Part shown: piece by piece, positions 7,726 to 15,039 of the stretch
Layout: every line of letters begins with the position of its first letter
How positions within the stretch are numbered: the first letter of the stretch is position 1
Source: Candidatus Gastranaerophilales bacterium
GTDB lineage: Bacteria; Cyanobacteriota; Vampirovibrionia; Gastranaerophilales; Gastranaerophilaceae
NCBI GenBank assembly: GCA_944326525.1
Contig: CALVEG010000017.1
Location: forward strand, 1 to 32,286
Direction: 5' to 3'
DNA: 32,286 nt
The notes under the pieces: model-generated
The model's database searches: none
What the model was told of the DNA's origin: nothing
What the model saw: the letters and a program-made list of their open reading frames with translations, nothing else
Program-made: the position numbers and the translations under genes

Positions 7726-7866
7726 TTAGCTATTACTATTTGCAAACCATTCTATGAGTACAATGAAGAAACTTTTCAGATTGTTTTCAATCTCTTCCGC
7801 TGTTTCATCTGAAATTGTTCTTTCTGCAAAATCTAGAAATGTTTTTTTATTTACATCTTTTTTCAT
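7726..7866 (-). CDS. 46-aa acidic small protein heading the Rep cassette
   Basis: This short gene reads MKKDVNKKTFLDFAERTISD and ends FIVLIEWFANSNS. AGGAG lies about 8 nt before the ATG, and the stop is 21 bp before the Rep gene on the same strand, so it is the likely first gene of the operon. The sequence is amphipathic and acidic in the middle. Function unknown; copy-control proteins often occupy this position in rolling-circle replicons (general knowledge, not shown here). Confidence 0.65.
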   Translation of the reverse strand: MKKDVNKKTFLDFAERTISDETAEEIENNLKSFFIVLIEWFANSNS

Positions 7867-8002
7867 CTTATTTTCTCCTGTATTGTTCCGTAATTTGTTT
7901 TACTTAGCCGTATACGTTTTATGTCTTAGGTCGTAAAATGCAGAATTGATAAACATTTCCGGGAAAAATTAAAAAAATAACAATATTTTTTAGCCAATAT
8001 GG

Positions 8003-8031
8003 TTGCAAAATAATAAATTTATGTTTATAAT
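8003..8031 (+). promoter_or_regulatory. Sigma70-type promoter for a leaderless mRNA
   Basis: TTGCAA (8003-8008), a 17-nt spacer and a perfect TATAAT (8026-8031). The ATG of the zinc-ribbon gene is at 8038, 6 nt past the -10 box, exactly where transcription should start. No Shine-Dalgarno sequence precedes the ATG, so the mRNA is predicted to be leaderless. Confidence 0.75.
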
Positions 8032-8037
8032 CAAATT

Positions 8038-8562
8038 ATGAGCGATAAAAACAACCCCCAAAAAAATAATCCTCTTTGCCCACAATGTGATGGAAGAGCA
8101 ATTAAATATGGTTCTCGTAATAATAAACAACGTTATAGATGTAAAAGTTGCAAGCACACTTTCTATGAGCCTGATACAATGGATTATAAATATACACGAA
8201 ATACCAAACGTATACTTTCGCTTTTGTTTAATATACTTGAAAATGATTTTTTTAATGCAAATGACTTAGAAACAGCATTACATCCAACAGAAAAATATTA
8301 TAAGCTAGCAAGAAAAGTACAATTTAATACTAAATGCATAGAAGAACAGTCGAACAAAAAAGATATAAGAATTAGTTGTTATAACGCAAAACTGTTAATA
8401 TGTCAGGATGATAAAAATATAACTTTTATACAAATACCTGTTTATAATCGTCAAAATTCTCCTGAAAATGAACGAAAAATTACTATATATGATCAGAAAA
8501 TGAATGCAGAATATAATAAAAAATGGAATAATCCATTGGTAAAAACTAAAAATAAAAAATAA
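8038..8562 (+). CDS. InsA/transposase-type zinc-ribbon protein without transposase
   Basis: The 174-aa protein begins with an InsA-type zinc ribbon: C14-x2-C17 and C35-x2-C38 around GSRNNKQRYRCKSCKHTF, as found at the N-terminus of IS1 InsA and related DNA-binding proteins. The rest (about 50-174) is charged, low in complexity and matches nothing I know. No InsB-like DDE domain or terminal inverted repeats lie nearby, so this is not an intact insertion sequence. It is divergent from the Rep cassette and could be its regulator. Its start coincides with the predicted transcription start. Confidence 0.75.
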   Translation: MSDKNNPQKNNPLCPQCDGRAIKYGSRNNKQRYRCKSCKHTFYEPDTMDYKYTRNTKRILSLLFNILENDFFNANDLETALHPTEKYYKLARKVQFNTKCIEEQSNKKDIRISCYNAKLLICQDDKNITFIQIPVYNRQNSPENERKITIYDQKMNAEYNKKWNNPLVKTKNKK

Positions 8563-8567
8563 AATGT

Positions 8568-8586
8568 AGCAACAATTAAAGTTGCT
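8568..8586 (+). terminator. Weak hairpin after the zinc-ribbon gene
   Basis: AGCAAC (8568-8573) / GTTGCT (8581-8586), a 6-bp stem with a 7-nt loop, 6 nt past the stop codon and followed by GTTTGTATT. Short stem, so a modest terminator at best. Confidence 0.4.
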
Positions 8587-8721
8587 GTTTGTATTAAAAC
8601 GTCGCTTTGAATTAAGCATAGCGATGTGTTTAAAAATATTTAAACAAAAAAAATTTCCAAAAATACATTAAGTTTTATCGCATGTATAACAATTATACTT
8701 TTGTTTAAATAATAACCAACT

Positions 8722-10215
8722 TTAGTATTTTATTCTACTATCAACCTCACTGGGGTAAATTTTTTCAGAATCAGCCTTTTCAGCTATGTAGCAGAAGGGC
8801 TTTTTATATGTCCAGCTTAGTTTTCCGTCTTTTAATATACAGTTCGAAAGTAGTGATTTTAATAAATTGACTTTATTTTCATCTGACACCTGCAAATATT
8901 TGCTATAAGTGTCTTTTAAGAGTTCTAAAGTAGAAATCACTTCATCCATGAATTTTTGTTTAGTGTTATCTAATGCTTCAATTTTTGTTTTTACAAAGAT
9001 TAAACGTTTTTGACGAAGTTCATTTTCTTCTCGCCATTGGTCTGTTGTAATAATTCCGTCCAGTTTATCTTGGTAGATTGCATGAATTTCATGCCGGAGC
9101 TTTTCAGCTTCAAAAGTTAATCTTGCCAGACTTTCATTTTGAAACCCCTCCTCTTGTTTATTCAACTCCTTTATAACTTCTAAAATTCGATTACACAAAT
9201 CCTCATCCAACTGAACAGCTTTTACCGCTTCTCCAAGCTGTTCCAACAACTGCTTTTCATTATAATATTTATGATTTCTACACTTTTCTTTGCCGTGTGC
9301 CCAAGTACACCTGTAATAAATATATTTTTCTTTCTTTATTTCTCCAACAATAGAACAACCACAATCGCCACATGTAATAAAATTTCCTAATAAAAATTTA
9401 TGCTTGCGATAAAGCGGTTTGTTATCTTTCTTAAAAGCCGTCTGTACTTTTGAAAATAATTCATTCGAGATAATAGGCTCATGAATTCCATCCATTAACT
9501 GCCCTCTAAAGCGAAAAAGGCCTATGTAAAAAGGGTTCTTTAACATATCCTCTAAAGCCCCGCAGGTAATTTTAGGAGAATAAGGACGGTATACATATCC
9601 CTCATTTAAAAGTTGCGCAGCGGTATCTTTTATAGAAATTTCACCGCTTGAATATATTTCAAAAGCTCTCTTGATAAAAGGTGCCGTAGCCGGATTAATT
9701 TCTATAATACTTTTTCCTTTTTCGTTTCTAACATTTTTATAACCGTAAGGTGCACGGTTTGGAAAAATACCTTCCTCTGCTTTTTCTTTAAGACCTTTTC
9801 GGGTTTCTTCTCTAAGATTATCTATGAAATTCTTTGCCATTAAAACCTTCAAACCATGAACAAATTTTTGATGAGAAGAAGCTTCATCATTAATAATTTC
9901 ATGTTCTTTTACAAAATGAAGTTCAAAATTGCCTTCATCAATCAAACCATAATCTGACGGATTTCTATAAAGCCTGTCCGTTTTTTCAACAAGAATAGTC
10001 TTTACATCCTTAGATTGTTTGAGAAATTTAACCATTGCATTGAATTCTTTCCGCCCTGATTTTTTGGCAGTTTCCGACTCTGTAAACTCTTTCACAATTT
10101 GAATATTATTATTCCGCGCATATTCTTGTAACAGCTTTACTTGCGCAGGTATAGAAAACCCTTGTCTTTCTTGTTCATCTGAAGATACTCTTGCGTATAA
10201 AACAGCTTTTTTCAA
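8722..10215 (-). CDS. Large serine recombinase (site-specific integrase) 2
   Basis: This 497-aa protein has a resolvase domain with catalytic Ser11 in YARVSS, TDRLYRN, a Recombinase domain (about 150-260), a zinc ribbon (C-x2-C in CGDCGC near 283, second pair CTWAHGKEKC near 304) and a coiled-coil C-terminus ending in a WTYKKPFCYIAE segment. It is homologous over its full length to the recombinase at 231-1733. The start codon is TTG (10213-10215) with AAGGAG about 9 nt upstream. It probably integrates element B. Its 3' end faces the junction with element A, mirroring recombinase 1 facing the tRNA. Confidence 0.95.
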   Translation of the reverse strand: MKKAVLYARVSSDEQERQGFSIPAQVKLLQEYARNNNIQIVKEFTESETAKKSGRKEFNAMVKFLKQSKDVKTILVEKTDRLYRNPSDYGLIDEGNFELHFVKEHEIINDEASSHQKFVHGLKVLMAKNFIDNLREETRKGLKEKAEEGIFPNRAPYGYKNVRNEKGKSIIEINPATAPFIKRAFEIYSSGEISIKDTAAQLLNEGYVYRPYSPKITCGALEDMLKNPFYIGLFRFRGQLMDGIHEPIISNELFSKVQTAFKKDNKPLYRKHKFLLGNFITCGDCGCSIVGEIKKEKYIYYRCTWAHGKEKCRNHKYYNEKQLLEQLGEAVKAVQLDEDLCNRILEVIKELNKQEEGFQNESLARLTFEAEKLRHEIHAIYQDKLDGIITTDQWREENELRQKRLIFVKTKIEALDNTKQKFMDEVISTLELLKDTYSKYLQVSDENKVNLLKSLLSNCILKDGKLSWTYKKPFCYIAEKADSEKIYPSEVDSRIKY

Positions 10216-10288
10216 AATTCTATACTCCTTTTTGTTTGTATTATAATTCTACATGAATTTTTTAGTCTTATAAATAAATTATTTCAGG

Positions 10289-10302
10289 AACTTCATGAAG
10301 TT
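10289..10302. promoter_or_regulatory. Perfect 14-bp palindrome in a divergent promoter region
   Basis: AACTTCATGAAGTT is a perfect palindrome 18 bp upstream of the winged-helix gene start and 74 bp upstream of recombinase 2. A homodimeric repressor could use it to control both divergent genes, and the downstream winged-helix protein is a natural candidate for autoregulation (inference). Confidence 0.45.
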
Positions 10303-10319
10303 AAGTAAAGGATTTTACC

Positions 10320-11318
10320 ATGCCAGACGTTATAGAAAAAATTGATGACAGGACATTTTTTATCTTGTACGCTTTGACTAAAAATCCTTGCATAGAAATC
10401 CCTATAATTTCTATGCTTTATAACAATCTCTCTTTCATTGAAATTGATCGAGAATTAAAATTTTTAAGTACCTTTGATATTAATATAAAAATAAAATATA
10501 CTACAAGGCCGGACTTAGATTTTAAAAAACTAGAAATGATTGAAAAATACGAAACCGAGATAATGAATTTTATAAAAAACGAAAATTTATATAACATTTC
10601 TCTAATCACTCAAAAATTATTACCTGACGTTATAAATTGTAAATTTAGCCACAACGAATCTCAAAACTTAAAGAAAGTCATTAATAATTATATTGAAAAA
10701 TCTCTAGAAAGCCGGAAATTATATTTTTATAACAAAGAAAAACATATAAAAATTTTAAAAAAAATAAAAGAATGGGCAATGGCAGGCATGTCCGCACCTT
10801 ATAAAATTGGCTTTGATAGGTTTTTAACTTACATAACAGAACCTAACAAAAGTAAATATGCCTTTTTTCATTTTTTATACCAACTTGAACAATCAAAAAA
10901 TATTCAGATTTCAGAATTAGGATTCCAAAACGGTTATCCGCTCATCATTTTTGACCACTTTAGAAATGACAGCCGTAAAAAAGCCTTAAAAAAAGATGTC
11001 CCTCAAAACAGAGAAATTGTAAATTTTGAAACATTACACTTATTTGAAAATAGTATTGTAGATACCGCGCAAGATAATAAATTCTTTCACTGTGACAATA
11101 TTGAAGTTGAAATATTTAAACACTTTTTTAGAAGTCCGTATATTAATTTTTCATATGCAGATATTGCAAAATTTCTATCACTAAATGAAAAAGATATTCC
11201 TAAAAGAATTTCAAAAGCAAGAAGAAAATTAAAAACGATAGTAATAAATAAAAATAGACTCTTTTTTATAAATGATCAAAAAAATAAAACTTATAAATTA
11301 ACAAATCCTGACTCTTAA
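10320..11318 (+). CDS. Winged-helix-type DNA-binding protein, unknown family
   Basis: This 332-aa Lys/Asn/Ile-rich protein has no signal peptide or membrane segment. The C-terminal 75 residues (about 255-328) look like a winged helix: VEIFKHFFRSPYINFSYADI, then LNEKDIPKRISKARRKLKTI and a hairpin-like tail. The N-terminal two thirds are helical and match no known family. AAAGG lies 8 nt before the ATG. It sits between recombinase 2 (divergent) and the replication genes and ends at a strong terminator, so it is its own transcription unit. Possible roles are regulator of integration or replication initiator; the sequence does not decide. Confidence 0.6.
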   Translation: MPDVIEKIDDRTFFILYALTKNPCIEIPIISMLYNNLSFIEIDRELKFLSTFDINIKIKYTTRPDLDFKKLEMIEKYETEIMNFIKNENLYNISLITQKLLPDVINCKFSHNESQNLKKVINNYIEKSLESRKLYFYNKEKHIKILKKIKEWAMAGMSAPYKIGFDRFLTYITEPNKSKYAFFHFLYQLEQSKNIQISELGFQNGYPLIIFDHFRNDSRKKALKKDVPQNREIVNFETLHLFENSIVDTAQDNKFFHCDNIEVEIFKHFFRSPYINFSYADIAKFLSLNEKDIPKRISKARRKLKTIVINKNRLFFINDQKNKTYKLTNPDS

Positions 11319-11331
11319 AATATTCACAAAA

Positions 11332-11355
11332 AAATCTTCACAAATGTGAAGATTT
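11332..11355. terminator. Strong bidirectional terminator
   Basis: AAATCTTCAC (11332-11341) / GTGAAGATTT (11346-11355), a perfect 10-bp stem with a 4-nt loop, preceded by an A-run and followed by a T-run. It lies 13 nt past the winged-helix gene stop. Confidence 0.85.
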
Positions 11356-11447
11356 TTTTATTTCTGCAAATCGAATAAATAACTAAATTTACAAATAAAA
11401 TATTCTCGAGTTTTTGGCAAAAGCTTTTCTGTAATTAAAGTGAACCA

Positions 11448-11453
11448 TAGAAT
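11448..11453 (+). promoter_or_regulatory. Predicted -10 element for a leaderless small gene
   Basis: TAGAAT lies 6 nt before the ATG at 11460, with no Shine-Dalgarno sequence between. The -35 region is poor (TTTTCT at 17-bp spacing), so support comes mainly from the shared geometry with 8038 and 24168. Confidence 0.4.
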
Positions 11454-11459
11454 AAAAAT

Positions 11460-11630
11460 ATGAAGAATTTTTTAAAAGAAAAAATCTTTTGGCAAAAATA
11501 TGCTAATGAAGAGCTTTCGAAAAATGATCTTTTCGAAATTGACCAAAACTTGCTTAATTTTGCAAAAGCTCTTTTAAAAATTCAAATGGAATTAAACTTA
11601 AAAAAAGGGACGAAAAATGAAAGAAAATAA
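11460..11630 (+). CDS. 56-aa small protein preceding the primase
   Basis: Reads MKNFLKEKIFWQKYANEELS, continues with a helical acidic/hydrophobic middle, and ends LKKGTKNERK. It overlaps the primase start (11617) by 14 bp in another frame, a classic coupling arrangement. There is no ribosome-binding site at its own start; a -10-like box 6 nt upstream suggests a leaderless mRNA. No known family; perhaps a translational leader or small replication accessory. Confidence 0.55.
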   Translation: MKNFLKEKIFWQKYANEELSKNDLFEIDQNLLNFAKALLKIQMELNLKKGTKNERK

Positions 11631-12117
11631 GAAGAATGTTTTAAAAGATATGCTTCGGCAAGGATTGAAAATTATAGAATTATATGGAATTAACAATCAA
11701 GGATACTGTACCTGTTATAGAGGTACAAAATGCAGTTCAGCAGGTAAACATCCTGTTCATAAAGAATGGAAAAATTCTTACATAAGAACAGAAAAAGAGT
11801 TAGAAGATTTAATTGATAAAAAACCACATGCAAACTTTGGAATCATTACAGGAAGCGGACTTGTAGTAATAGATGTTGATGCAAAATCAGGCGGACTGGA
11901 AACACTTAAAAGTATAAAAGCACTACTACCTTTAACCTTAACAATTAAAACAGGGGGAGGGGGCTACCATTTCTATTATAAGACCGACCAACATATAAGC
12001 AACCGCACTAACATGTTAAAAGGGATTGATATTAGAGGGGATGGGGGATTTGTTGTAGCTCCAACAAGTAAACATAAGTCCGGTGAATATTACACAATTA
12101 TTGAGGAAGGAGAATAA
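11617..12117 (+). CDS. Prim-Pol (AEP) primase-polymerase domain protein
   Basis: This 166-aa protein is a bifunctional DNA primase/polymerase N-terminal domain. It shows the CTCYRGTKCSSAGKHP signature (C31, C33, C39), catalytic acidic motif VIDVDAK (Asp86, Asp88), the GGYHFYY motif (His118) and DIRGDGGFVVAPTS. AEP primases start DNA synthesis on plasmids and phages. Here the domain stands alone, with the PriCT and helicase parts encoded by the next gene 1 bp downstream, so the usual fused protein is split. An AGGGA-like site precedes the ATG, which lies inside the 56-aa gene. It probably primes element B replication at the nearby candidate origin. Confidence 0.9.
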   Translation: MKENKKNVLKDMLRQGLKIIELYGINNQGYCTCYRGTKCSSAGKHPVHKEWKNSYIRTEKELEDLIDKKPHANFGIITGSGLVVIDVDAKSGGLETLKSIKALLPLTLTIKTGGGGYHFYYKTDQHISNRTNMLKGIDIRGDGGFVVAPTSKHKSGEYYTIIEEGE

Positions 12118-12118
12118 A

Positions 12119-14008
12119 ATGAAAATTGCAGATATTGATCCAAAAATGCTCCAAATTATTACTAAAAATGTATCAGAAAAAGTATCACAAGCTGCGCATA
12201 ATTCAAACAAAGATATAGAAGAAATTTGCGAAGGAGAGCGTCATAGTAGATTAGTAAGCATATGCGGAGCTTTATCGCGGCAAGGGCTAAGTTTGGAATC
12301 TCTTACCAAAGCTTTAATTAATATAAATAATACCTCCTGCAAGCCCGCACTTCAAGAATTTGAAGTGCGCTCTATTGCACAAAGTATTCATAAATATAAA
12401 AACTTTGAACGTAATCCCGCACTCCATAAAAATAAACCAATAAATAAAATTACTAGACTTCTTTTCTCCAATAAAGGGAATTCAAATGAACGCAATACCC
12501 AAATAGCCTCATTAATCATAAAGGATTTAGAGCAAAAAGGGATCTTTATTAAAACGGACTTAGATGAATTCTATTATTTTGATAATTCACAAAAGGAGCT
12601 TCTTTCTCTTAAAAAAGAAAAAAACAATTATAAAAAATTGATGATGAGATATAAAATTAATTTCAAAATGCCCGCATATGATTTTATATATCATGCAATA
12701 ACTGTACATTGTTATGAAAACGGCACAAAAACATCTGTGTATAAGTATGCACATTATGATAAATATAAAAATATTTTGTATATAAAATGCGGAAAAAACC
12801 AAATATTGAAAATTGATTTAAATTCCGTAACTAAATGCGATAATGGAATTGACGGCGTGCTGTTTTCAGACTTGATAGATGTTGAAGAATTTGAATATAT
12901 TGAGAATCTTGATAACAATGATTATATTAACAACCTAATGATTTCATTATGTAATTTTAATGAAGTTGCATTAGATTCCGCAACACAAAAAATTCTTGCT
13001 AAAGCATATTTTATAGCCTTATTCATGCCAGAATTTATGAATACAAAACCGATATTAACAATTGTAGGGACAAAAGGAAGTGCAAAAACAACTTTACTTA
13101 AAGCATTCACTAAAGTTCTGTACGGCGAAAAGCATAATGTTGCATTAATGCCCAACAAACCTGACGATTTAGATATACTGGTAGCAAATTCCCATTTTTT
13201 AGGTATAGATAATCTTGATACACACAAAGAAGGCTTAAATGATAAACTTGCAGTTTACGCAACCGGCGGACTAATAAAAAAAAGAAAGCTTTACACCGAT
13301 TCAGAAGTATATGAAGCTGATCTTAATGCTTATATCGGGATTAGTACAAGAGCACTATGTTTTAAACGGGATGATATTTTACAAAGACTTATACTGCTTG
13401 AATTAAGTCCGATAACTGGAGGGTTTATTGATGAAAATGAACTAATGAAACCGCTATTACAATATCGAAATAATATTTTGACACAAGCAATTAATGAAAT
13501 TCAAAAAATAATGCGAATTATTAACAGTCATAAATATAAAAACTACCGCAGCGCATTTAGAATGGCCGACTTTGCAAATTTTTTTACATGTTTATTAGAT
13601 GATTATAAGGTCGCTGAATCTCATTTAAAAATAATGACAAAACATCAACGAGAAGTTTCCATAGATAATGACTTAATAATAATTCATCTAGCTAGATTTA
13701 CAAATATAGCTGAACATAAATTTTATAGCGCATATGACATTTATAATATCATTATTGAACATGCCAGACCACATCTAGAAAAAATTTATATAAAAAGTGA
13801 CTTCGAAAAAAGTTATGAAACGGTCTTAGCATTTGCAAAACGTCTCAATAATATTAAAGATGATATTCAAGAATTTATAAAAATCGAAACTAAAAAAGGA
13901 CGTGCAAACCAAACTTTGTATAGCTTTTCAAAAGGAGAAAGGTTTGAAGAAATTAACGCTATTGCAGGTTATATAAAAGTTATAGGCTGTAATGATTGTC
14001 CATTTTAA
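12119..14008 (+). CDS. PriCT-helicase protein (replicative superfamily 3/AAA-like ATPase)
   Basis: The 629-aa protein starts at an ATG with GGAAGGAG upstream, 1 bp after the primase stop; a longer in-frame reading from 12083 has no start signal. Residues about 36-95 are a PriCT-1 domain (GERHSRLVSICGALSRQG). A central linker leads to an ATPase (about 300-460) with Walker A GTKGSAKTT near 318-326 and Walker B FLGIDNLD near 360, as in plasmid and phage primase-helicases. The C-terminal 170 residues are helical. It should unwind the origin and act with the separate Prim-Pol. It ends at a terminator followed by the candidate origin. Confidence 0.88.
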   Translation: MKIADIDPKMLQIITKNVSEKVSQAAHNSNKDIEEICEGERHSRLVSICGALSRQGLSLESLTKALININNTSCKPALQEFEVRSIAQSIHKYKNFERNPALHKNKPINKITRLLFSNKGNSNERNTQIASLIIKDLEQKGIFIKTDLDEFYYFDNSQKELLSLKKEKNNYKKLMMRYKINFKMPAYDFIYHAITVHCYENGTKTSVYKYAHYDKYKNILYIKCGKNQILKIDLNSVTKCDNGIDGVLFSDLIDVEEFEYIENLDNNDYINNLMISLCNFNEVALDSATQKILAKAYFIALFMPEFMNTKPILTIVGTKGSAKTTLLKAFTKVLYGEKHNVALMPNKPDDLDILVANSHFLGIDNLDTHKEGLNDKLAVYATGGLIKKRKLYTDSEVYEADLNAYIGISTRALCFKRDDILQRLILLELSPITGGFIDENELMKPLLQYRNNILTQAINEIQKIMRIINSHKYKNYRSAFRMADFANFFTCLLDDYKVAESHLKIMTKHQREVSIDNDLIIIHLARFTNIAEHKFYSAYDIYNIIIEHARPHLEKIYIKSDFEKSYETVLAFAKRLNNIKDDIQEFIKIETKKGRANQTLYSFSKGERFEEINAIAGYIKVIGCNDCPF

Positions 14009-14021
14009 CTCTTTAAATTAC

Positions 14022-14046
14022 GGGAGCCTTTTTTCTTAAGGCTTCC
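14022..14046 (+). terminator. Terminator after the helicase gene
   Basis: GGGAGCC (14022-14028) / GGCTTCC (14040-14046) with one G-T pair and an 11-nt loop, followed by TTTAATAAAATT. It lies 13 nt past the stop. Confidence 0.7.
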
Positions 14047-14129
14047 TTTAATAAAATTAAAATAGTTAGGTAGTTTTAAAAAATATTTTTTAATATATTT
14101 TTTACTATTTTAATTTATGTATATTTATC

Positions 14130-14246
14130 TTAACCAACTTAACCAACGTGTATACTTACATTTTTTTTCTCTTAAAAAAGCGATACTGTGTGTTTTTGTT
14201 CCCTAACCCAACCCCACCCCACCACCCCTAAAGGCGAAGCGGGGGT
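14130..14246. other. Candidate replication origin: iterons, G-quadruplex motif and hairpin
   Basis: Two perfect tandem 9-mers TTAACCAAC (14130-14138, 14139-14147) are followed directly by GTGTATACTTACATTTTT (14148-14165). A C-rich tract at 14201-14228 then gives, on the minus strand, five runs of three or four G separated by 1-4 nt, a strong G-quadruplex motif in an otherwise very AT-rich stretch. ACCCC (14224-14228) pairs with GGGGT (14242-14246). Very AT-rich DNA lies on both sides (14050-14130, 14250-14460), and the primase-helicase pair lies immediately upstream. Iterons, an AT-rich unwinding region and replication genes together are the usual make-up of plasmid origins. No protein-binding evidence exists. 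Confidence 0.5.
14148..14165 (+). repeat. 18-bp direct repeat, copy 1
   Basis: GTGTATACTTACATTTTT occurs here and again, perfectly, at 18225-18242. This copy abuts the tandem iterons of the candidate origin. The core GTATAC is palindromic. Confidence 0.7.
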
Positions 14247-14476
14247 AACGATAAATATTTTTTTTAAATCAATCCTTAGGGAAAAGTTATAAAGATTCAA
14301 AGTTTAACTTTATCAATATATTTTTAATTTTTATTACTCCGATAAAAAGTCCTGTAATATATAAATATTACCAGTTTATTTTTCAAAACATAATAAATCG
14401 TATTCATTTATACTGTTTTACGCTTTAAAAACAACCCTATTCTTAAATTATATTAATTAGCTTTATTACAGGCACT

Positions 14477-14632
14477 AAAAACCTCCTTATTCCTGATAAC
14501 TCATGAATTATACTAGCAGATCAGTTCCAATTTTAAAGGCACGCATAAAGCCTGCCGGAGGTTCCGCCTTGAAAATTTTCACTTATCTGCTTTGGGTAAA
14601 TACATGAGTTACAGGAATTGAAGGAGGTTTTT
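14477..14632 (+). promoter_or_regulatory. Large nested hairpin that sequesters the Shine-Dalgarno sequence of the 90-aa gene
   Basis: The outer arms 14477-14505 and 14603-14632 pair over 28 bp with only two small bulges (AAAAACCTCCTT with AAGGAGGTTTTT, ATTCCTG with CAGGAAT, TAACTCATG with CATGAGTTA). A second stem AGCAGAT (14515-14521) / ATCTGCT (14585-14591) and a third AATTTTAAAGGC (14529-14540) / GCCTTGAAAATT (14566-14577, one mismatch) nest inside, with a GC-richer tip. The 3' outer arm contains AAGGAGG, the ribosome-binding site of the gene starting at 14636. If transcribed, the structure would hide it. As DNA it could instead be a cruciform used in replication or recombination. Confidence 0.7.
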
Positions 14633-14635
14633 AAT

Positions 14636-14908
14636 ATGCCTGAAAATAATAATTTTAATTTATTACGTTTTGTATACGGGGAACTATTTTTAAACGCATA
14701 TAACAAAACAATCGGAACAATTATCATTGAAACTTGGAAAGCTGAATCTTGGTATAAGATTTTAACTTGGCTCAATAACAGGCAATATATTTCAGCTTTA
14801 AAAATTGAGCGCATAAGTTCAAAACAAAGGTGCATAAGCTATAGGTTTAATGAACAAAATCTTCTCTACCCCTACTATATACAATACTTAAAAAGACTAA
14901 TAAGTTGA
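14636..14908 (+). CDS. 90-aa protein under a hairpin-masked ribosome-binding site
   Basis: The ATG at 14636 has AAGGAGG 8 nt upstream, one of the strongest Shine-Dalgarno sequences in the window, located in the 3' arm of a long hairpin. The protein (MPENNNFNLLRFVYGELFLN at the start) is mixed alpha/beta in character, Tyr/Ile-rich and basic at the C-terminus, with no signal peptide or membrane helix. An overlapping minus-strand frame (14533-14835) has no comparable start signal and is rejected. No family recognised. It lies between the candidate origin and the ArdC-type gene; copy control or anti-restriction are only guesses. Confidence 0.6.
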   Translation: MPENNNFNLLRFVYGELFLNAYNKTIGTIIIETWKAESWYKILTWLNNRQYISALKIERISSKQRCISYRFNEQNLLYPYYIQYLKRLIS

Positions 14909-15039
14909 GTATACTTTCATCTTAACGCCAGATTCGATTTTAAGACAGACTAAATTTCACAACAATCAAAATCTATTGAATTATTTTTTCACCTGCCTTA
15001 AATGCTCATACAAAAGTTCTAAAACAGAAAGGATTTCTT

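Larger units (their letters stand above)
72..8700. mobile_element. Element A: serine-recombinase element with Rep-like cassette (limits approximate)
   Basis: This stretch starts next to tRNA-Arg and runs to just before a second, homologous large serine recombinase gene. It holds two serine recombinases, a zinc-ribbon/TonB operon, an XRE regulator, and a cassette with a phage/plasmid-like Rep protein. No capsid, relaxase, type IV secretion or partition genes were recognised. The content suits an integrative plasmid-like element or phage satellite. The end points are inferred only from the positions of the recombinases; no attL/attR pair was found. Confidence 0.45.

Noticed and set aside
7754-7936. 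60-codon plus-strand open frame
   Set aside because: Antisense to the 46-aa gene heading the Rep cassette, which has a proper Shine-Dalgarno sequence; this frame does not.
8038-8562. IS1-like insertion sequence
   Set aside because: Only an InsA-type zinc ribbon is present; no DDE transposase frame, terminal inverted repeats or target duplication.
14477-14632. Retron-like msr/msd structure
   Set aside because: The nested inverted repeats recall retron ncRNA, but no reverse transcriptase gene is present in the window.
14533-14835. 100-codon minus-strand open frame over the nested hairpin
   Set aside because: Opposite the 90-aa gene that has a strong Shine-Dalgarno sequence; irregular composition; no start signal of its own.
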